Source: Girardinichthys multiradiatus | Lineage: Eukaryota > Chordata > Actinopteri > Cyprinodontiformes > Goodeidae | DNA length: 64,000 nt | Assembly (NCBI RefSeq): GCF_021462225.1 | Contig: NC_061804.1 | Location: forward strand, 10,670,740 to 10,734,739 | Direction: 5' to 3' | Shown: piece after piece, positions 10,618 through 24,349 of the stretch | Numbering within the stretch: the first letter of the stretch is position 1 | How the letters are laid out: every line of letters begins with the position of its first letter | Position numbers and translations under genes: made by a program | The notes under the pieces: generated by a model | The model's input: only the letters and a program-made list of their open reading frames with translations | Database searches by the model: none | What the model was told of the DNA's origin: nothing

Positions 10618-13600
10618 GAGGAACAGACTTCCAGGGACTCTGTCATCTCCAGCCGGGTGGGTTGACATGAGTTGGTGTCAGGTCAGTAAGCTGCTTACTG
10701 TCAGCCTCTGGGGTTTCTTTCACCTCTTAGTTATCTTTTTTTTTAAAAGAAAAGATCATTCAGACAGTGACAAGACACTCCAGAGTTTCTGGTGAGGAAA
10801 AGATGCGGCATGAACAGATTACCTCGGCTTTTTAGGGAAGAGTATGACATTTCTAACATGGAACATAAACTGGGTAAGGATACTGTAGGAAAAAACCCTG
10901 CTGTTTATTCCACTGTTCACCTTTCTTAGTGTGACCAAGTTATGCCTTAGTTTCTGACTAAACCACAAACTTAACATTAAACCTTTTTTTATCAATATCC
11001 AGATTGAAACTGTCCAGGTACACCTGCAGGAATTAACATCAGAATTTCTACCTTCTCACTGCATTTTAAACTCTACTAATAAATCTGCCAAAAAGGCTGA
11101 AAGTACAATAAATTACAGGATAATCAATGTTTCCAATGAGGAACTTTGTTTTTCATCAGTTTATGAACTTCTTTTGATCGAGACATGATGTATTGGTTTT
11201 CTACCTACGTCAGACTGTTAGGTTCTATTTACTTTTTCAAATAGGCCCAGATTTGTTTGGATAGCTTTTTCCTCTGGATGGATAAAAAATTAAGTAAATA
11301 AATAATCTAAAGGCTGGATTTTGCATTTACTTCAGTTAATATTTTTACAGCAATGCAAATTTCTCTGGTTTATTCTTTTGAGCTTTGAACCTCTGACATG
11401 GATCAGGGCAGATTTGACATTTTTGTGAAAGTTTCAGAGTTAAAGGAGCTAAAAAAAAATACACACACAGGCTGCTGTTTACAGTTACTAATGCTAGCTG
11501 CCTTATTCACTAATAAAATACACTAAAGTTCACTTAAAATGTCAACATTCCAATTTATTTAGTCTTATTTTATAATTATTGAAGCCTTTCAGAAAAGCCA
11601 GAAAAAAAGATTTTGTAGAACAGTTGTCAAAGAGACATGGGATTAACGGATAATGGGTGTCGGTGGGTCAGAGCTTTAAAAATGAAAGGTTGAAAATCTG
11701 CCCCACACTAATTTATGATCTGCTCATTCTTCCATGATTAGAACATTACAGAAAATATGTGCAAGCAAAGTAGCTTACTGCTGTTTGTATTTTGATTTAA
11801 AAAATGATTATGACCTTTATTTTTATCTTCTTAATTTCCACTTTAACATTTTGAAACCTTAACATTATTAATTTATTTGTTCTGAGTTTTTTTAAGTCAA
11901 AAGAGTGTTTGTGAGGTTTTTTGTTTGTTTCAAATTGAAGTGGCTTTTAGTAATTTACTCTAAACAAACTACAGCTGTTTTAAAAATCTTCAGCTCAGAG
12001 CTACTGTGCTGATAATGAAAAAGAAATTCACATCCATGTTTTTATTTCCGTATCCTTACAAATTTCTGGGTAGAGGAGGCATCAAGTCTGAAAATCAAGT
12101 AATATAAAAATATCAATAGAATTGATAATGAATTTATTTTAATTTAAATGCAACAGGTACCCACAAGTGCATTGCAAATTAACAGTGCCCCTTCTGTTGG
12201 ATCCCTCTTTTGTATGCTCAGTTTGGATGCAGAACAAATCTTTGCTTAATTTATTTTAAAAAGATGTCTTTTTTTAACACTATTCCACCATGCAGCTGTG
12301 GCCTCAACATACTGAAGGTGAGTCATAAAAACACCATGTTTCACAAGTTCACACTGAGATCTAACAACAATAATCAACTATTTTGCTGACATGGTGAAAC
12401 TCAAGAATGGAAAATATCCAGCTATTCAATCCCCTCAACACCGCTCAACCTAAAACTACCCCTTTGGAACAGACTCAACAGCAATGTTGCAGCTGATGCA
12501 GGTGACAGTGATAACTCTCTCTGTTTGCCAGCGATACCTTCAGTCTTTCCCAAACGGGTGTCATGCTCAGAGCTCGTCTCAGAGAAGTTCAGGAGAAAGC
12601 CCCACATTCCCAGAGAGCAGACTACAAGCTAGTTACTGTGGAAGAGGCCCGAGGCCCAGAGATAATTTGTTCCACTCGGTCAGCTGCGGTACTTAAGTTG
12701 TCATTGGATTTTTATTTTACTGGGTTTACTGATGCATGGTACAAAATTGAACAAAAAGAGAAATTAGACGCCACCACAATAGAATAGAAAAGAGAAGTTT
12801 AATTTAACATTGAAAGTCAAAGAAAAGTTTGAGTGCTATTAAATCTCAGTTTAGTAATTTAACTCTAAAACTGAATAAGGATATCTGTGGATGGTGGATG
12901 TGATTAATAGATACAACTGACCAGTTTTTTAAAGATATTTCACCATTTATACAGTGTATCCATACATAAATGCATGAAACTATAACTCAGCAATTCAGAG
13001 GCAACAAAAACTTAAAACTACAACATATTTTTATATTTGTAAAAACTATTCTGTTTTTTAGGCCTGAAAATGTGCAATTTCCATCTCTTTAATTCACCTT
13101 TCTATTTGCAACAAATAAGGTAACTATTACTAATAATATTTATAAGTAAATGATCCAAACCTTCCCTTTTAGACGTTTTCTTACAGAGCAGTTTGCTGCT
13201 TTCAAGGCTAACATTAGCATGTTTGCTACGTTCTGATAGGATAATTTGGCTGTCAAAATATTTATATGTGGGTCAAAGTGATCATGTGTGAACAAAACCT
13301 CCAGATGAAGTTGTTTCCTTGCTAAATTTGAAGTTTTGTTTTGATCATCCTAAAATGTTGCGATTTGTGTTTCACATGATGAGAAACTGCAGCAGCCAAT
13401 ACAGTCGTCATTGTAAAAGGATGAAAAAACACTTGTATTGTTGGAAAAAACCCAGACTCAATAAATCATGTCATTCATACTTTAAAACATAGTAGTATAT
13501 GATGGCAGCCCTTCACTCTTTAGTCCTCAAGGCCAAACCCGGCATAAGGCTGGGGCATAAGTCCTTTAATGAGACGACAGCTTTAATAAAATAGGCAAAA

Positions 13601-16114
13601 AATAAAAAATTAAAATCAACCCATTAACAGCTCATGTATGTGCCAACAAGTAAAAATATATGTTATAGTTTTCATCATAACTGCCACACATCAGTAAAAA
13701 CTTGAAAGTACTGAAAATCTGCAAGGATGCAAGCTTCATTATAACTGAACAGCAGCTCTTATTACATCTCACAGAAAAGCACTTCTGCCACACCAAATGA
13801 TAATGAAACTCCTGTGAATTTGTTTTTTTTTCCACATTCTCATAATAAAATTCTCCGCTTGAGTAATGACTGAACGAAAAACGAGTCAGCAGGCTGTGTT
13901 GCGACAAAAGAACAGAAAAAAACTAAAATTCTTCATCCAGAAATCTAAGCAGCTCTGATCAGACAATAGAAGAACACAGAAGAGACATCAGCAGGGAGCA
14001 TACTGGGAAAAATTGTATTACCAAACTGATAGCTGATGTGGCATAAATTCCATGTAGGTTAATTAAGTTCTAAATTAGACTGTGATCCGACATTTTACTG
14101 CACGCCAACTGGGATTCAGGCTGCAGCATCTGAGCACTGCATCAAATCCAACTGTGCAGCGTTCCAAACATAGACAAAGCGGCCCCTCCACCCATAGTGA
14201 GGGAGAGGACAGTGATTAATGAGGCCACACTGGTGGAGAGTGGCTCCGTTATAGTCCACCTCAACTCCCATCTCTGCTTCAGGAGTAAGTGTCAACAAGT
14301 TACTAATGACTGCCGAGATGTCCTCGGTTATAGATTTCCCTAAACCATCACACTCCTCATCGCCTTTAATGCAGCATTCCTGCATGGTTTGAAGAAAACT
14401 ATATGGCCATTATTTTCAGTAGTAGCTTTGTATTCAACTCTTCCATGCCAGCCAAAACAGGCTGGACTTCCATATTTGCACATTGCATGTTTTGTTAACT
14501 GGTTAATTAGACATTGACCATAGTTATGAGTCTAAAATGTCTTGATGTTGGGCCTCAGATATACTTGTAACTTGTCCAGGATGTCCTATGCCTCGATGCC
14601 AGCAGGAGATAAGCGCCATCCTCCTGAATCCTCACAGAGTAAACCAGGCAAACAAAAAAGCCTGGATCAATCCTTTACTTGGCAACCACAACAGATTAAA
14701 ATCTGTAAAATGGAAGGTTTCAGCACTTCTTACAAGTTTAAATCTTTTTGTTCTGATATTTCAATGTTTTCTCTTAACTAAAATTTACATGGAAACTCCT
14801 TTTGAACCTAAACAACAGTTTAATTTTAGTTTTCCCATGTCCTTGTGTGAAAATAACATAAAACTGCCATGCATTCAGGCTGTATTAAACTGTCTGGTTA
14901 TATTTTATCCAACTCCGCCTTTTAAAAAAAAGGAAGAAAAAGAGTCTCATCAGGAATCTTATAAATTTCTTTCCCTCTCCTCTGTTGCTCCCTGATGCCA
15001 CTGATCAAACTGGAATGTCCTTGTTCAAACACAGCTGCATCACTGAGCTTTTATCACACTGCAGAGCCCCGCCCTGCTCCTTCCACCCCTACTGGTACAA
15101 AGATATGCACAGCTGCTGCCCTGTTGCCCAGAAACTGAATGCAATTTAAGGAATACCCCCTTCTCTGATTCCACAAACAAGATAGTGTTACAGGAAGCAC
15201 TGCTAACAGCCCAAACTTAATTCTCCCTTTTCAGAGGAGTCACTCTATACCTTACTCATATGTTGATTTTATCGGGCCCATCTTCATAATGAAAGTTCAA
15301 ATATCATTGAAGTTTTGAGGATAGGATGAAAAGAATTGCATAATTGCGCAATTAAGTACAGGAGCACCTCCCCGCTATTGAATTTTAGGTATTAGTTTCC
15401 CATCACCGCAGGATGACCTACACCTCTGTTCAATCAATGCATACTCAGTTAAAGGGGTCATTTAAAGAAAAAAATGCATTATCAGAGACGGCTAATTTAG
15501 TTTGAGATCTTCACTGAGTCTGAAGCCAGAAGCAGACAGGGGAGCAGCATCTCCTGCTTGTTAGGAAAAATTACTCTCGATCCTCAGTTTGTAAAAGAAG
15601 AAAATCATCTCCCGACTCTGAACCTTTATTTTAGTTTTTACAAAATTAACAAAGCAATGAAACTGTTGCTGAACAATATTCAAGCCAAGTCGCCACATCA
15701 GAAAAAGCATTAGTTGGGTAACAGAATTACATTCTCCAGCCAATTCATTAGGAACACCTCTGATAGACCTCTGGCTGATTGACCGGCTCTGCTCTACTTT
15801 CTAGCTAAAATCATTTAAACAACCACAAAAGAATGAGCTCATGCTTAAAGCATTTGATAAGTTTACAAATTTATTTATTTATTTTTTTTAGTTTAGAATC
15901 AACAAGACATACACTAATATGAGATAGAAGACAATATAACCGTCAGCAGAATTACTACTGGTCCACCATATTACAGTCTTATGATCGGAATTTTAAACAG
16001 ATAACATAAAACGTAAAAATGTATGTTTGTAATAAAAGAGTACTACAACTACTAGTTGCTATAGTCTGTCTCTCCAAGCATCATGTTTTTGAATATCAAC
16101 ATTTATGTCGAAAA
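10618..16114. other. Long intronic spacer, no gene recognised
   Basis: About 5.5 kb without a recognisable mobile element or exon. An 89-codon minus-strand frame at 14116-14385 has a fairly protein-like composition but no family I can name (see findings). The stretch around 15060-15250 is less AT-rich than its surroundings. Otherwise plain spacer. Confidence 0.4.
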
Positions 16115-16940
16115 ACACTCTCCGAAGACTTTTTTAGGTACACCTTGCTGGTAGCATGTTGGACTCTATTTTGCCGTAAGAGCGGTTTTAATTTGTTGTT
16201 GCATAGATTTAACAAATTCACACGATACCCATAGGCGCTGCAGATTTATCGGCTGCTCATCCATAATGAGAATTTCCAGTTCCACCTCATCCCAAAGTGT
16301 TTTGTTGGACTGAGATCCGGTGACTGTTAAGGCCATTTGAGTACAATAAACCTATTGCCATGTTCAAGAAACCAGTTTGAGATGATTCGAGCTTTTTGTC
16401 ATGGTGCATGTTTCTGCCCTGAAGTAGCCCTCAGAAGATTGTTCCACACTGTGGTCATAAAGGGATGGAAATGTTTAGCAGTTCTTTTTTGGTACAAAGG
16501 GGCTCAAACTGTGCCAAAAAATTATTCCACACTCCATGAAATCACCACCACCAGCAGCCTGAAACTACTGATACAAAGCAGGATGGATCCATCCCAAGTT
16601 CTGATCAGACTATCTGACTGTTACAGTTGAAACTGAGACTCGTCAGAACGTAGCAACATATGTCCAGTTAAGGTGAGTCTGTGTGCATTGTAGCCTCCAT
16701 TTCCTGTTCTTAGCAGACAGATGTGACCCTGGTGTTGTTCAAGTCAGAGATGGTGTTTTGCATACCATAGTTATTTGGTTATTTCAGCAACTGTTAACTC
16801 TCTGTCAACAAACCAGTCTGACCATACTCCTCTAAAGGCATTTTCATCTCCACACCCACTGTTCACTGGATATCTTCTCCTTTTTTGGACAATTCATTGT
16901 AAACCCAAGGAACTACAAGCTAATTGGCCCCAGATATATA
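16115..16940 (-). mobile_element. Degraded Tc1-like transposon, lineage A
   Basis: Left terminal repeat ACACTCTCCGAAGACTTTTT then AGGTACACCTTGC. The body is antisense Tc1 transposase sharing CAAGAAACCAGTTTGAGATG, ATGGTGCAT, GAAGTAGCC and TGGTCATAAAGGGATGGA with the copy at 3267. The right end, TAATTGGCCCCAGATATATA, is a worn complement of the left. At 826 bp it is shorter than an intact element, and all reading frames are broken. Confidence 0.65.
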
Positions 16941-16978
16941 TTCAACTGAAATAAGATTCTAAAATTGACAATTTCACA

Positions 16979-17041
16979 ATAAGCCTACATTAATATTGCT
17001 CTATAGAGCAATAAGCCTACATTAATAATCCTCTATAGAGC
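16979..17041. repeat. Two-unit tandem duplication
   Basis: A unit of about 31 bp, AATAAGCCTACATTAATA followed by CTCTATAGAGC, occurs twice in direct succession with one or two changes. CTCTATAGAG is itself palindromic. Confidence 0.85.
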
Positions 17042-19624
17042 TGATAAATCTGGATCTGCTGACACTAAAGGCCTGGATATACTCCAAAAAAATATAGAAA
17101 TGTGTTTTATTTCTTGGACTCCCCAATAGAACTAAACGTCCTGCCTAGCATATGCATCCACAACCAGAGCTGCAAGAAAACAATGATTCAGTTCTTGCCA
17201 CTCTGAGAGAGACAAATTTCTCCATTCTTGCTGAGAATGTATTGGGCCCAAGAAGAGGTGTGGGGGCCTTTTTTAAACATTAAAATATCTCCAAAGAAGG
17301 TGATGCGGCACAGAAGACTTCTGTAAAAAGCTCCACCCATTTCTACTGCATCTTTATGTGTATCTGTGTGCTTCAGTTTGCTGTTGAAACCCCCAACTTT
17401 CCCTAATGAAGGACAATAAAGGATATTTCTACTGTGATCTATGTTTAAACTTCAGATAATCTGCCAAATAAAAGAAATTCTCTAAATATAAATATATATA
17501 ATATTGGCTTTTATACAATTTATATGATTACTATGTATGTTTATTTAGGCGTGAAAATATTTCCTGACAGCTTAAACAACCAGAGTAAAAAATCTGTCCA
17601 AATATGACATCGGCAGCAGAAGACCATGCTGTCCAGGTCATTGTTCTCAGCCCTCCCCCCACATGCTGCACAAAAAATACCTTTTCATTGAATTTATCCT
17701 TGTTTATCACAGCTCTATTTGAGATTGGATGAAAAAAATGAACACTAAAACAAACGCTCTTGGACTCTTACATTCTTCATTTAATTTCCCTTTTATTGGT
17801 GCCCTAACAGTGCCAGACCACTACTCTGAATCCTTGAAACTAGGTGCAGATATAAATGCAGAAAGGTTCCTGGGGTTCTCCCTTATTAACCTGACGGGTA
17901 TTTTATATTCTGTACTGTTTGAAACCTTTTCTGCAAGAGGGAGCTGCCATTTAAAGCCCCCCTGAGGCACAGAAGCCAATGGGCTAGTAAGAACAGCCAT
18001 ATCTCTGAATGAACTAATTAAGCTCCTCAATGTCCTCAATGTGCCCGGAGATTGTTCTCTGCAACAGTAGTAATGAGAAAGGGAGAGAATGAATAGTAAA
18101 AACATGGGAGGACAGAAACAGGTGGGGGTTGGGCAAATCTCCTGCATGTGTGAGGAGTGTGTTCTGTTCATGACGAAAACAGAAGCAGGATTTCAAGCTG
18201 TTTCTGTTCCCTTCCTGCTACAGTTTGGAATCTAAAGGCCACATTTGCTTCTGTTTGTTTCTCCACCGTCAGCTCATTAAAGTCTCCATACAATGAGAGA
18301 TGTGCTCTCTAATGAGCAAATGCTTCTGTTAAGAGGGCTCTGTCCTTGGGAAGCTGGCCATGTCAACTAACAGCCCGCTCTGATGCATCTCAGGGCTAAC
18401 AACCGGCTCGTTTGTCCCCTCCATCTCTTTGTGTCCTCCGTCCCGTCTTTTACAAAACTCAATTTCCCATGAAAATCATCGTCCACCACAGCGACTTCCG
18501 TTGAAACACAAAAAAATAATTCATAAAGGAAAATATTAAACTTTACTGTTCTATCCCTCCAGAGAGCCATTAATGGAGGAAGAGTCAACAAAGTCCCTGG
18601 AGGTTTCCATGACACAGGGTGGTTAACTAAGTGATGTGCTTGGCTAGCTGCAGTATGCAGGAGGGCTGAATGAGGCAGCATCCAAAAACAACAATGAGCT
18701 TTTAACTATTTTAACAGGGGGAACAAAAAGGAATAATTTCACTGAAACAAGTGGTTGGAATATGGGTGCATGATGTGGCATTTTCAGTTGCTCTTTCAAG
18801 CTGACAGTAGGTCAGATACTGTTAAGTGATCTGCTGATGATTCACTAGTCACCCCAATGCAGAACGCTCGCAGTGCCTTTATTAAATAACCTTTTTGTCT
18901 AGGAACAAAATTATACTGCAACAGTCTCCAAGAGGGGAAACAGTGAAGCCATGTGTGGAATTGAGTTTTATTAAAAACAATGAATAAGTGACATTTATGC
19001 ATTGGGTAATACTAAGTTTATTAAAAGTGGAATAAAAATGTAAAGTTCACTTTACTACAGGAACTGGCATCTTCAGCAAATTCTGTGTTTGTATGGATGT
19101 GCATGTTGCGTTTCAAAGAACATACCATCAACTAGTGGCACGGCAGGGAAATTATACCGTTTTTAACGTTTCTATTGCCGTTTTGAGCACGGAGGTTGCT
19201 ATTAAAATGTCATGTAGATGCGTTAACAGAAAAGGAAAAACAATCCCGTTCTTAATGGATTGTTGTCATGTTCACTGGGCCTCACTGATTACACAGGTTT
19301 TGATTAGGATTGTATTTCTAACAGATGTCACACCAGATGTCGCTGACAAACATACAAATAAAATCAACACAAATTAAATTATATGAAATGAGATGGAATG
19401 GGCCAGGTAATTAGTATTGAGCATTATTACTGAAATTGAGCCAGTACTTTGTAATCGATTAATCGATTTCATAAACTACTTCAAGACAAAGATTTTTAAT
19501 TAGATCAATTCCAGTGATTTACTCTGCCTTTCAAACAGCTTTGCTAGTTAAAGTTCCTACTTAAATGGTTTCAGTAGTATTATTCCTCTTTTAAACAACG
19601 TTTGTGAAATAAATCCATACAGTT
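17042..19624. other. Intronic spacer, no gene recognised
   Basis: No mobile element identified. The stretch at about 18230-18380 has even composition with ATTA-type motifs and might be conserved non-coding DNA, but I cannot show that. A 116-codon minus-strand frame at 17821-18171 has no recognisable domain. Confidence 0.35.
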
Positions 19625-19905
19625 AAATTTGGTCTCATTAGACCACACTATATTCTTCCAGTATTTTATTGGCTAGTCAAAACATTTCTGCAAAGTTTAA
19701 ATAAGCTTCAGCATTTCTCTTCAGTTGTGGAGTCTTGCGTAGCAAGTGGGCAAAGAGACCCACTTTTCATTTCTTTGAAAATACTGTCTTTAAATTCCAT
19801 ATCTTTAATAAGTTCCCTTCAAGTTGTATTTTTCCACTTTCGCATTATGACCACAACGCTGCTCATCGGAGCATTTAGATGTTTAGATATACATATGAAA
19901 GCAAT
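19625..19905 (-). mobile_element. Degraded Tc1-like fragment
   Basis: Antisense to the N-terminal and linker part of a Tc1-like transposase: TTTGGTCTCATTAGACCACA, TATTCTTCCAG, then TGTGGAGTCTTGCGTAGC. These are hallmark stretches of a fish Tc1 lineage different from the copies at 3.3 and 29.1 kb. No ends and no open frame. Confidence 0.5.
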
Positions 19906-19939
19906 GCTATCTGGGTGTTTTTCTTTCTTTTTTAAAGAT

Positions 19940-20138
19940 TTCTTTTGCGGCACTAGTGGCCTTTATTAAGTCATTTCTTGAAAGTATGCAGACAGGACAT
20001 GGGATGAACAGAAGGGAAAGACATGCAGCACTGGTCACCGTGGTCGGGAACTCAAACCAGGGGACAGCCACGTTGAGGGCCGAAGCATCTCTATATATGG
20101 GGCGTGCGCTTTACCGCCGGCCAGCACCGCACCCTCTC
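19940..20138 (-). mobile_element. Second tRNA-like SINE family, copy 1
   Basis: On the minus strand this reads from a tRNA-like head (complement of GGCCAGCACC at 20118) through a B-box-like GTTTGAGTTCCCGACC. It then reads into a region whose complement has GACATGCAG, GACAGGACATGG and GGCCTTTATTA. The same layout occurs at 24209-24349 and, in plus orientation, at 56144-56250. Confidence 0.6.
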
Positions 20139-20178
20139 TAGACAGTTTTGACAAAAACCTAAAACAGTTGATTTCACT

Positions 20179-20210
20179 CAGCACCTATAGGGAGCAGCAC
20201 CTATAGGGAG
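20179..20210. repeat. 16-bp perfect tandem duplication
   Basis: CAGCACCTATAGGGAG occurs twice back to back. Confidence 0.95.
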
Positions 20211-22381
20211 CAGAATTGCTTTAGATAGATTTTAGCTATCTTGGCTTAATTTGCCTGTTTATGGCTCCTTTTCTTCATACACTCAATGTCTATTTCGTGT
20301 GCAATTCCACTTTATTACGCATTGTATATAAACTAATTTGTTTCAGTCCTTTTTGTATGTGTAGATTACATGGGTTACTGCCAGGATCTGGTGTGAATTT
20401 ACTGTCAGTGAAGCAAGCAAGAATAATTTCAAACTGTTAGCGTGTTTTATACTTATTCCCCCCAGTGTAAGAGTGGAGTACGCCAGCTGAATATTCAGAG
20501 CAGGTTGTTTGCTGACCAGATTCGGTGCAGACATAAGCTCTCTGTGAATGTGCCAAGCACATGACTAGCCTCTGAGCTGCAGCCTTAGGGTCAGCACAGT
20601 CTCAGAGGTCTCTGTTGGCATGGATTTAAAAAATAAAAAAGGCCAAGCCCTCGATCACTCGCGCTGAATCTTCTGAATTCAATCCATCTGATTGCGCAGC
20701 ACTCAGAGACAGAATCAGTGACATGTAGCATGACACACTTCCTTTGTTCTGGACACAATTCATCCTTCTGCTGCTCAGAAGGAGAAACGGTTTGTGTTTG
20801 ACATTTAGATCCCAGTCTGTCAGAAGAAACGGAGTAAAATGTACAATAATTAGTTAAAAAATACTGATGGAGGATAAAATTCTATTTTCAACGACTTCTG
20901 TGTGTGTCTTTTTCCATATCTAGAGAAAGATTTATATATAGATTGCCTCCTTTAACTTAGGGTGATAGTAGAGATACTGTAGCTGCTAATAAATTATAAA
21001 TGGTAAAAACTAACAGCCTGGTTTAGAGTTCATTGATGGTTAAAACTTTCAAAAGTGACACAATTTCCCAAAATCCAATAATACCACCAGGCAGCCGCTG
21101 CAGATATGACTTCTTAATATATTCACATGCCTCGGATTTACATTTAAATTTCGGGCATTAGCAGTAAAACACTAAAAAATATTGCAGTTTCCAAATAATA
21201 CGGAGGAGAAACTGCAACACTAGTGTGCCAAGACACAGTGTCATGTGAAGAGCTTTTTTTTAATCACCTGCCAACATTCATGTATCATCAGCAGAATGGA
21301 TTCTGGTCTCCAACAACAGCAAAAGAAGAAAGTCTCTTAGTATCAACTTTCATGTGCAGGCATAATTTCTGAGCTGTCAATAGAGCAGAATAATTACGCA
21401 GCTACAGAACTTCGCCGTTGCTTTGCTGGTTCATTAAAGCAGCAGAGCGGCACATTATGCAAAAGAGCCATGCAGATAAAAAAAAGACAGCTGTCAGTCT
21501 GGAGAGTGGCTATTCACTCCCAAGACATAATCAGGCCAGGACACACAGGCTAAACAGTTTTTATTCCTTTTACAGGATTCAGTTTACAGGAAGGTGCAGC
21601 TTTCTTAGACATCACACAAAAATAACATGCTTCTGCAAGAACATCCTTATCATTCAAGGCAAAGGGAAGGGCTTTCTTTTCATAACATCTGAATGACATT
21701 ACAGATAAAGAAACTGTGTAAAAAGTGAAACATTCAGTGATTTGAGGACTGGCCTTGATCTGAAATCTGAATGTGAAAGTCACACTTAACAACTGTCATT
21801 TTTAATTGAATTTAAAGAATGAAATTCCACATTGCTTTCAGCATGCATCATTACGCACACTCAGCTCCAGTGACAACAGAGGATAACAATAAATCCTGAG
21901 GTTTAAGTGCCCTGCCAACCAAGCTGCTCCTCCTTGACAACACTTTGCATTGTTTCCAGAGCCCCTCTCCACAGGGCCCCCTCCACACCCTCTTCTCCTC
22001 ACTACCACCCTCCACCTTTGTCTGTGACCCAATCTCACAGCCACTCCTTAGGCTTTTTCTTCAAATACCGTTAGTGTAACAGCATAATGAGTTCTGAAAG
22101 CAAAGCCTATGCCTGGTTGCGCATTAGCAGTCCTTATCTTTCAGACACCAGTTAGTCTTCAACTAAAAAAATAATGTAGACCAGTCAAGGTTCCAAGTAA
22201 ATGTCGTCATACATGGCTTAGTTTTCAAAGGTTTACCAAATATTACAGCAGTTAAACTTTTGATGTCTCTACCGTGTTCTTCCTTGTAAAATAATTCAAG
22301 GTCAGATTGGATGGAGAGCATTTGAACATCAAGTGTCCCCAAGTATCCCCATTATCTGCTTTCACAGATAGGTTTAAGAGC
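20211..22381. other. Intronic spacer, no gene recognised
   Basis: No repeat family or exon identified. The sequence near 20640-20760 has a balanced, non-repetitive texture; whether it is conserved cannot be told from here. Confidence 0.35.
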
Positions 22382-23056
22382 TTAAAGTGCCTGTGACATC
22401 GAATTTTCATGATAAATCCAATTACATTTATGGAAAGAAAACATTAATAAAATATTTCAATCCAGTAGAGACTCACAATAAGAAACACAAAATGCGATTA
22501 GAGAAGTTACACAATGGATGTTTATTTGTTTGGCGCTCAGACCCCAGAAGAAGACATGAATGCTGATAATGCATGAACTGATGAACGTCTTCGGATTAGA
22601 ATTAAAATTGTCTTCCCCCGGATCTGGTACTGGTGATGGAGAGGAGGCCTGATAGTAATGGAACTGAGAATCCGATGGAGGCGATGGGGTGGAGGAGGGT
22701 CAAAGCTCGACTGACACCTGGGAGATCCATGAATGGGAGACTTTAAATGCGGAGCCTTGAAGGATCATTGGCTGAGGATTATTGCAGACCTGAAGCCGAT
22801 TGGTTGGCACGGAGACGCACGGAGAAGCCATTGGGTGAAGCTGGAGGAGGGGTGAGTCTCCCAGAATGAATTTCGTCTTTACTTCATTTTAAAAAGTAAA
22901 TTCATGCCACTAAAATGAACACTAAAAAGGCACTTCCAGATTACTCCTTTGTGCTCTTTTATGTCGTAGGAGGGCAACCCTGGCATGTAAACTGACTGCA
23001 GCTGCAATGGCAGCAACACAGACAGCAGCATAGAATCTGATGTTTCTTTAGATGTA

Positions 23057-23924
23057 CAGGGGTTGGACAATGAAACTGAAACACCTGTCATTTTAGTGTG
23101 GGAGGTTTCATGGCTAAATTGGACCAGCCTGGTAGTCTTCATTGATTGCACATTGCACCAGTAAGAGCAGAGTGTGAAGGTTCAATTAGCAGGGTAAGAG
23201 CACAGTTTTGCTCAAAATATTAAAATCCACACAATATTATGGGTGACATACCAGAGTTCAAAATAGGACAAATTGTTGGTGCACGTCTTGCTGGCGCATC
23301 TGTGACCAAGACAGCAAGTCTTTGTGATGTATCAAGAGCCACGGTATCCATGGTAATGTCAGCATACCACCAAGAAGGACGAACCACATCCAACAGGATT
23401 AACTGTGGACGCAAGAGGAAGCTGTCTGTAAGGGATGTTCGGGTGCTAACCTGGATTGTATCCAAAAAACATAAAACCACGGCTGCCCAAATCACAGCAG
23501 AATTAAATGTGCACCTCAACTCTCCTGTTTCCACCAGAACTGTCCGTCGGGAGCTCCACAGGGTCAATATACATGTCCGGGCTGCTATAGCCAAACCTTT
23601 GGTCACTCATGCCAATGCCAAACGTCGGTTTCAATGGTGCAAGGAGCGCAAATCTTGGGCTGTGGACAACGTGAAACATGCCACTTTGGGGTGTTTTGGA
23701 GGAGCGTGTCAGGAAACGTTTTCCTCCACCAGTCTCACGTAGTGACCTGACCACTATCCTGCAAGAAGAATGGCTTAAAATCCCTCTGACCACTGTGCAG
23801 GACTGGTATATGTTTTTCCCAAGACGGATTAACGCTGTATTGGCCACAAAAGGAGCCCCTACACCATACTAATGAATTATTGTGGTCTAAAACCAGGTGT
23901 TTCAGTTTCATTGTCCAACCCCTG
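23057..23924 (+). mobile_element. Internally deleted Tc1-like transposon, lineage E
   Basis: Perfect short terminal inverted repeats of 31 bp starting CAGGGGTTGGACAATGAAAC, flanked by TA on both sides (23055-23056 and 23925-23926), the Tc1 target duplication. It is 868 bp long against about 1.2-1.3 kb for an intact relative. The missing part is the middle of the transposase, with the junction near 23680. It is inserted in the TTAA-flanked element at 22386-24626. Confidence 0.9.
23239..23871 (+). pseudogene. Tc1-like transposase, central catalytic part deleted
   Basis: Residues 1 to about 147 of the frame starting at 23239 are the N-terminal DNA-binding half of a Tc1-type transposase: a first helix-turn-helix with DVSRATVSMVMSAY, a basic linker GRKRKLSVRD, and a second domain with STRTVRRELHRVNI. 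Normally this half binds the terminal repeats. After about 23680 the sequence jumps to the C-terminal end, which is out of frame (GVLEERVRKRFPPP at 23690 on, to the stop at 23870). The first two catalytic aspartates and the acidic third residue are in the deleted part, so it cannot cut DNA. The 167-codon upstream frame is nevertheless open. A translated product would be a DNA-binding fragment. Confidence 0.85.
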
Positions 23925-24208
23925 TATTTCACTCACTATCACAGAGAGATGCAGCAGAGTCAGTAGAAGACAGTCAGCTTTCATCAGATGGTGCAGATGG
24001 TTTCATCAAGTGCTGCGGCGTGCAGACGGCCATCTAATTCGACTAGAGTCTATTGTTGCTGGATGCTGGAGCACGGACGGAGTCAATATGCATGAATCAT
24101 ACCTCACCACCAGGAAACAGAACCAGCTCAACATCTGGATTTTCAAAATAATTCACTAAAGACGATCTAGATCTCGCTATATTAATAAATACACACATAT
24201 TTATACAT

Positions 24209-24349
24209 ACACGACAGGAAAGAGGGCAAAGAAAGGGGGAGACATTCAACAAAGGTCGCCGGGTCTGGGACACGAATCCGGGACAGCCGCATTGAGGACT
24301 ATAGCCTCTGCACATAGTCGCGCACTTAACCCCTGCACCACCAGCGCCA
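24209..24349 (-). mobile_element. Second tRNA-like SINE family, copy 2
   Basis: On the minus strand: head GGCGCTGGTGGTGCAGGGGT, B-box-like GGATTCGTGTCCCAGACC, then CGACCTTTGTTGAATGTC and CCTCTTTCCTGTCG. Same order of blocks as at 19940-20138. It lies inside the TTAA-flanked element. Confidence 0.65.

Noticed and set aside
23220..23847. Minus-strand frames of 114-128 codons
   Set aside because: They are antisense shadows of the Tc1-like transposase at 23239-23871.
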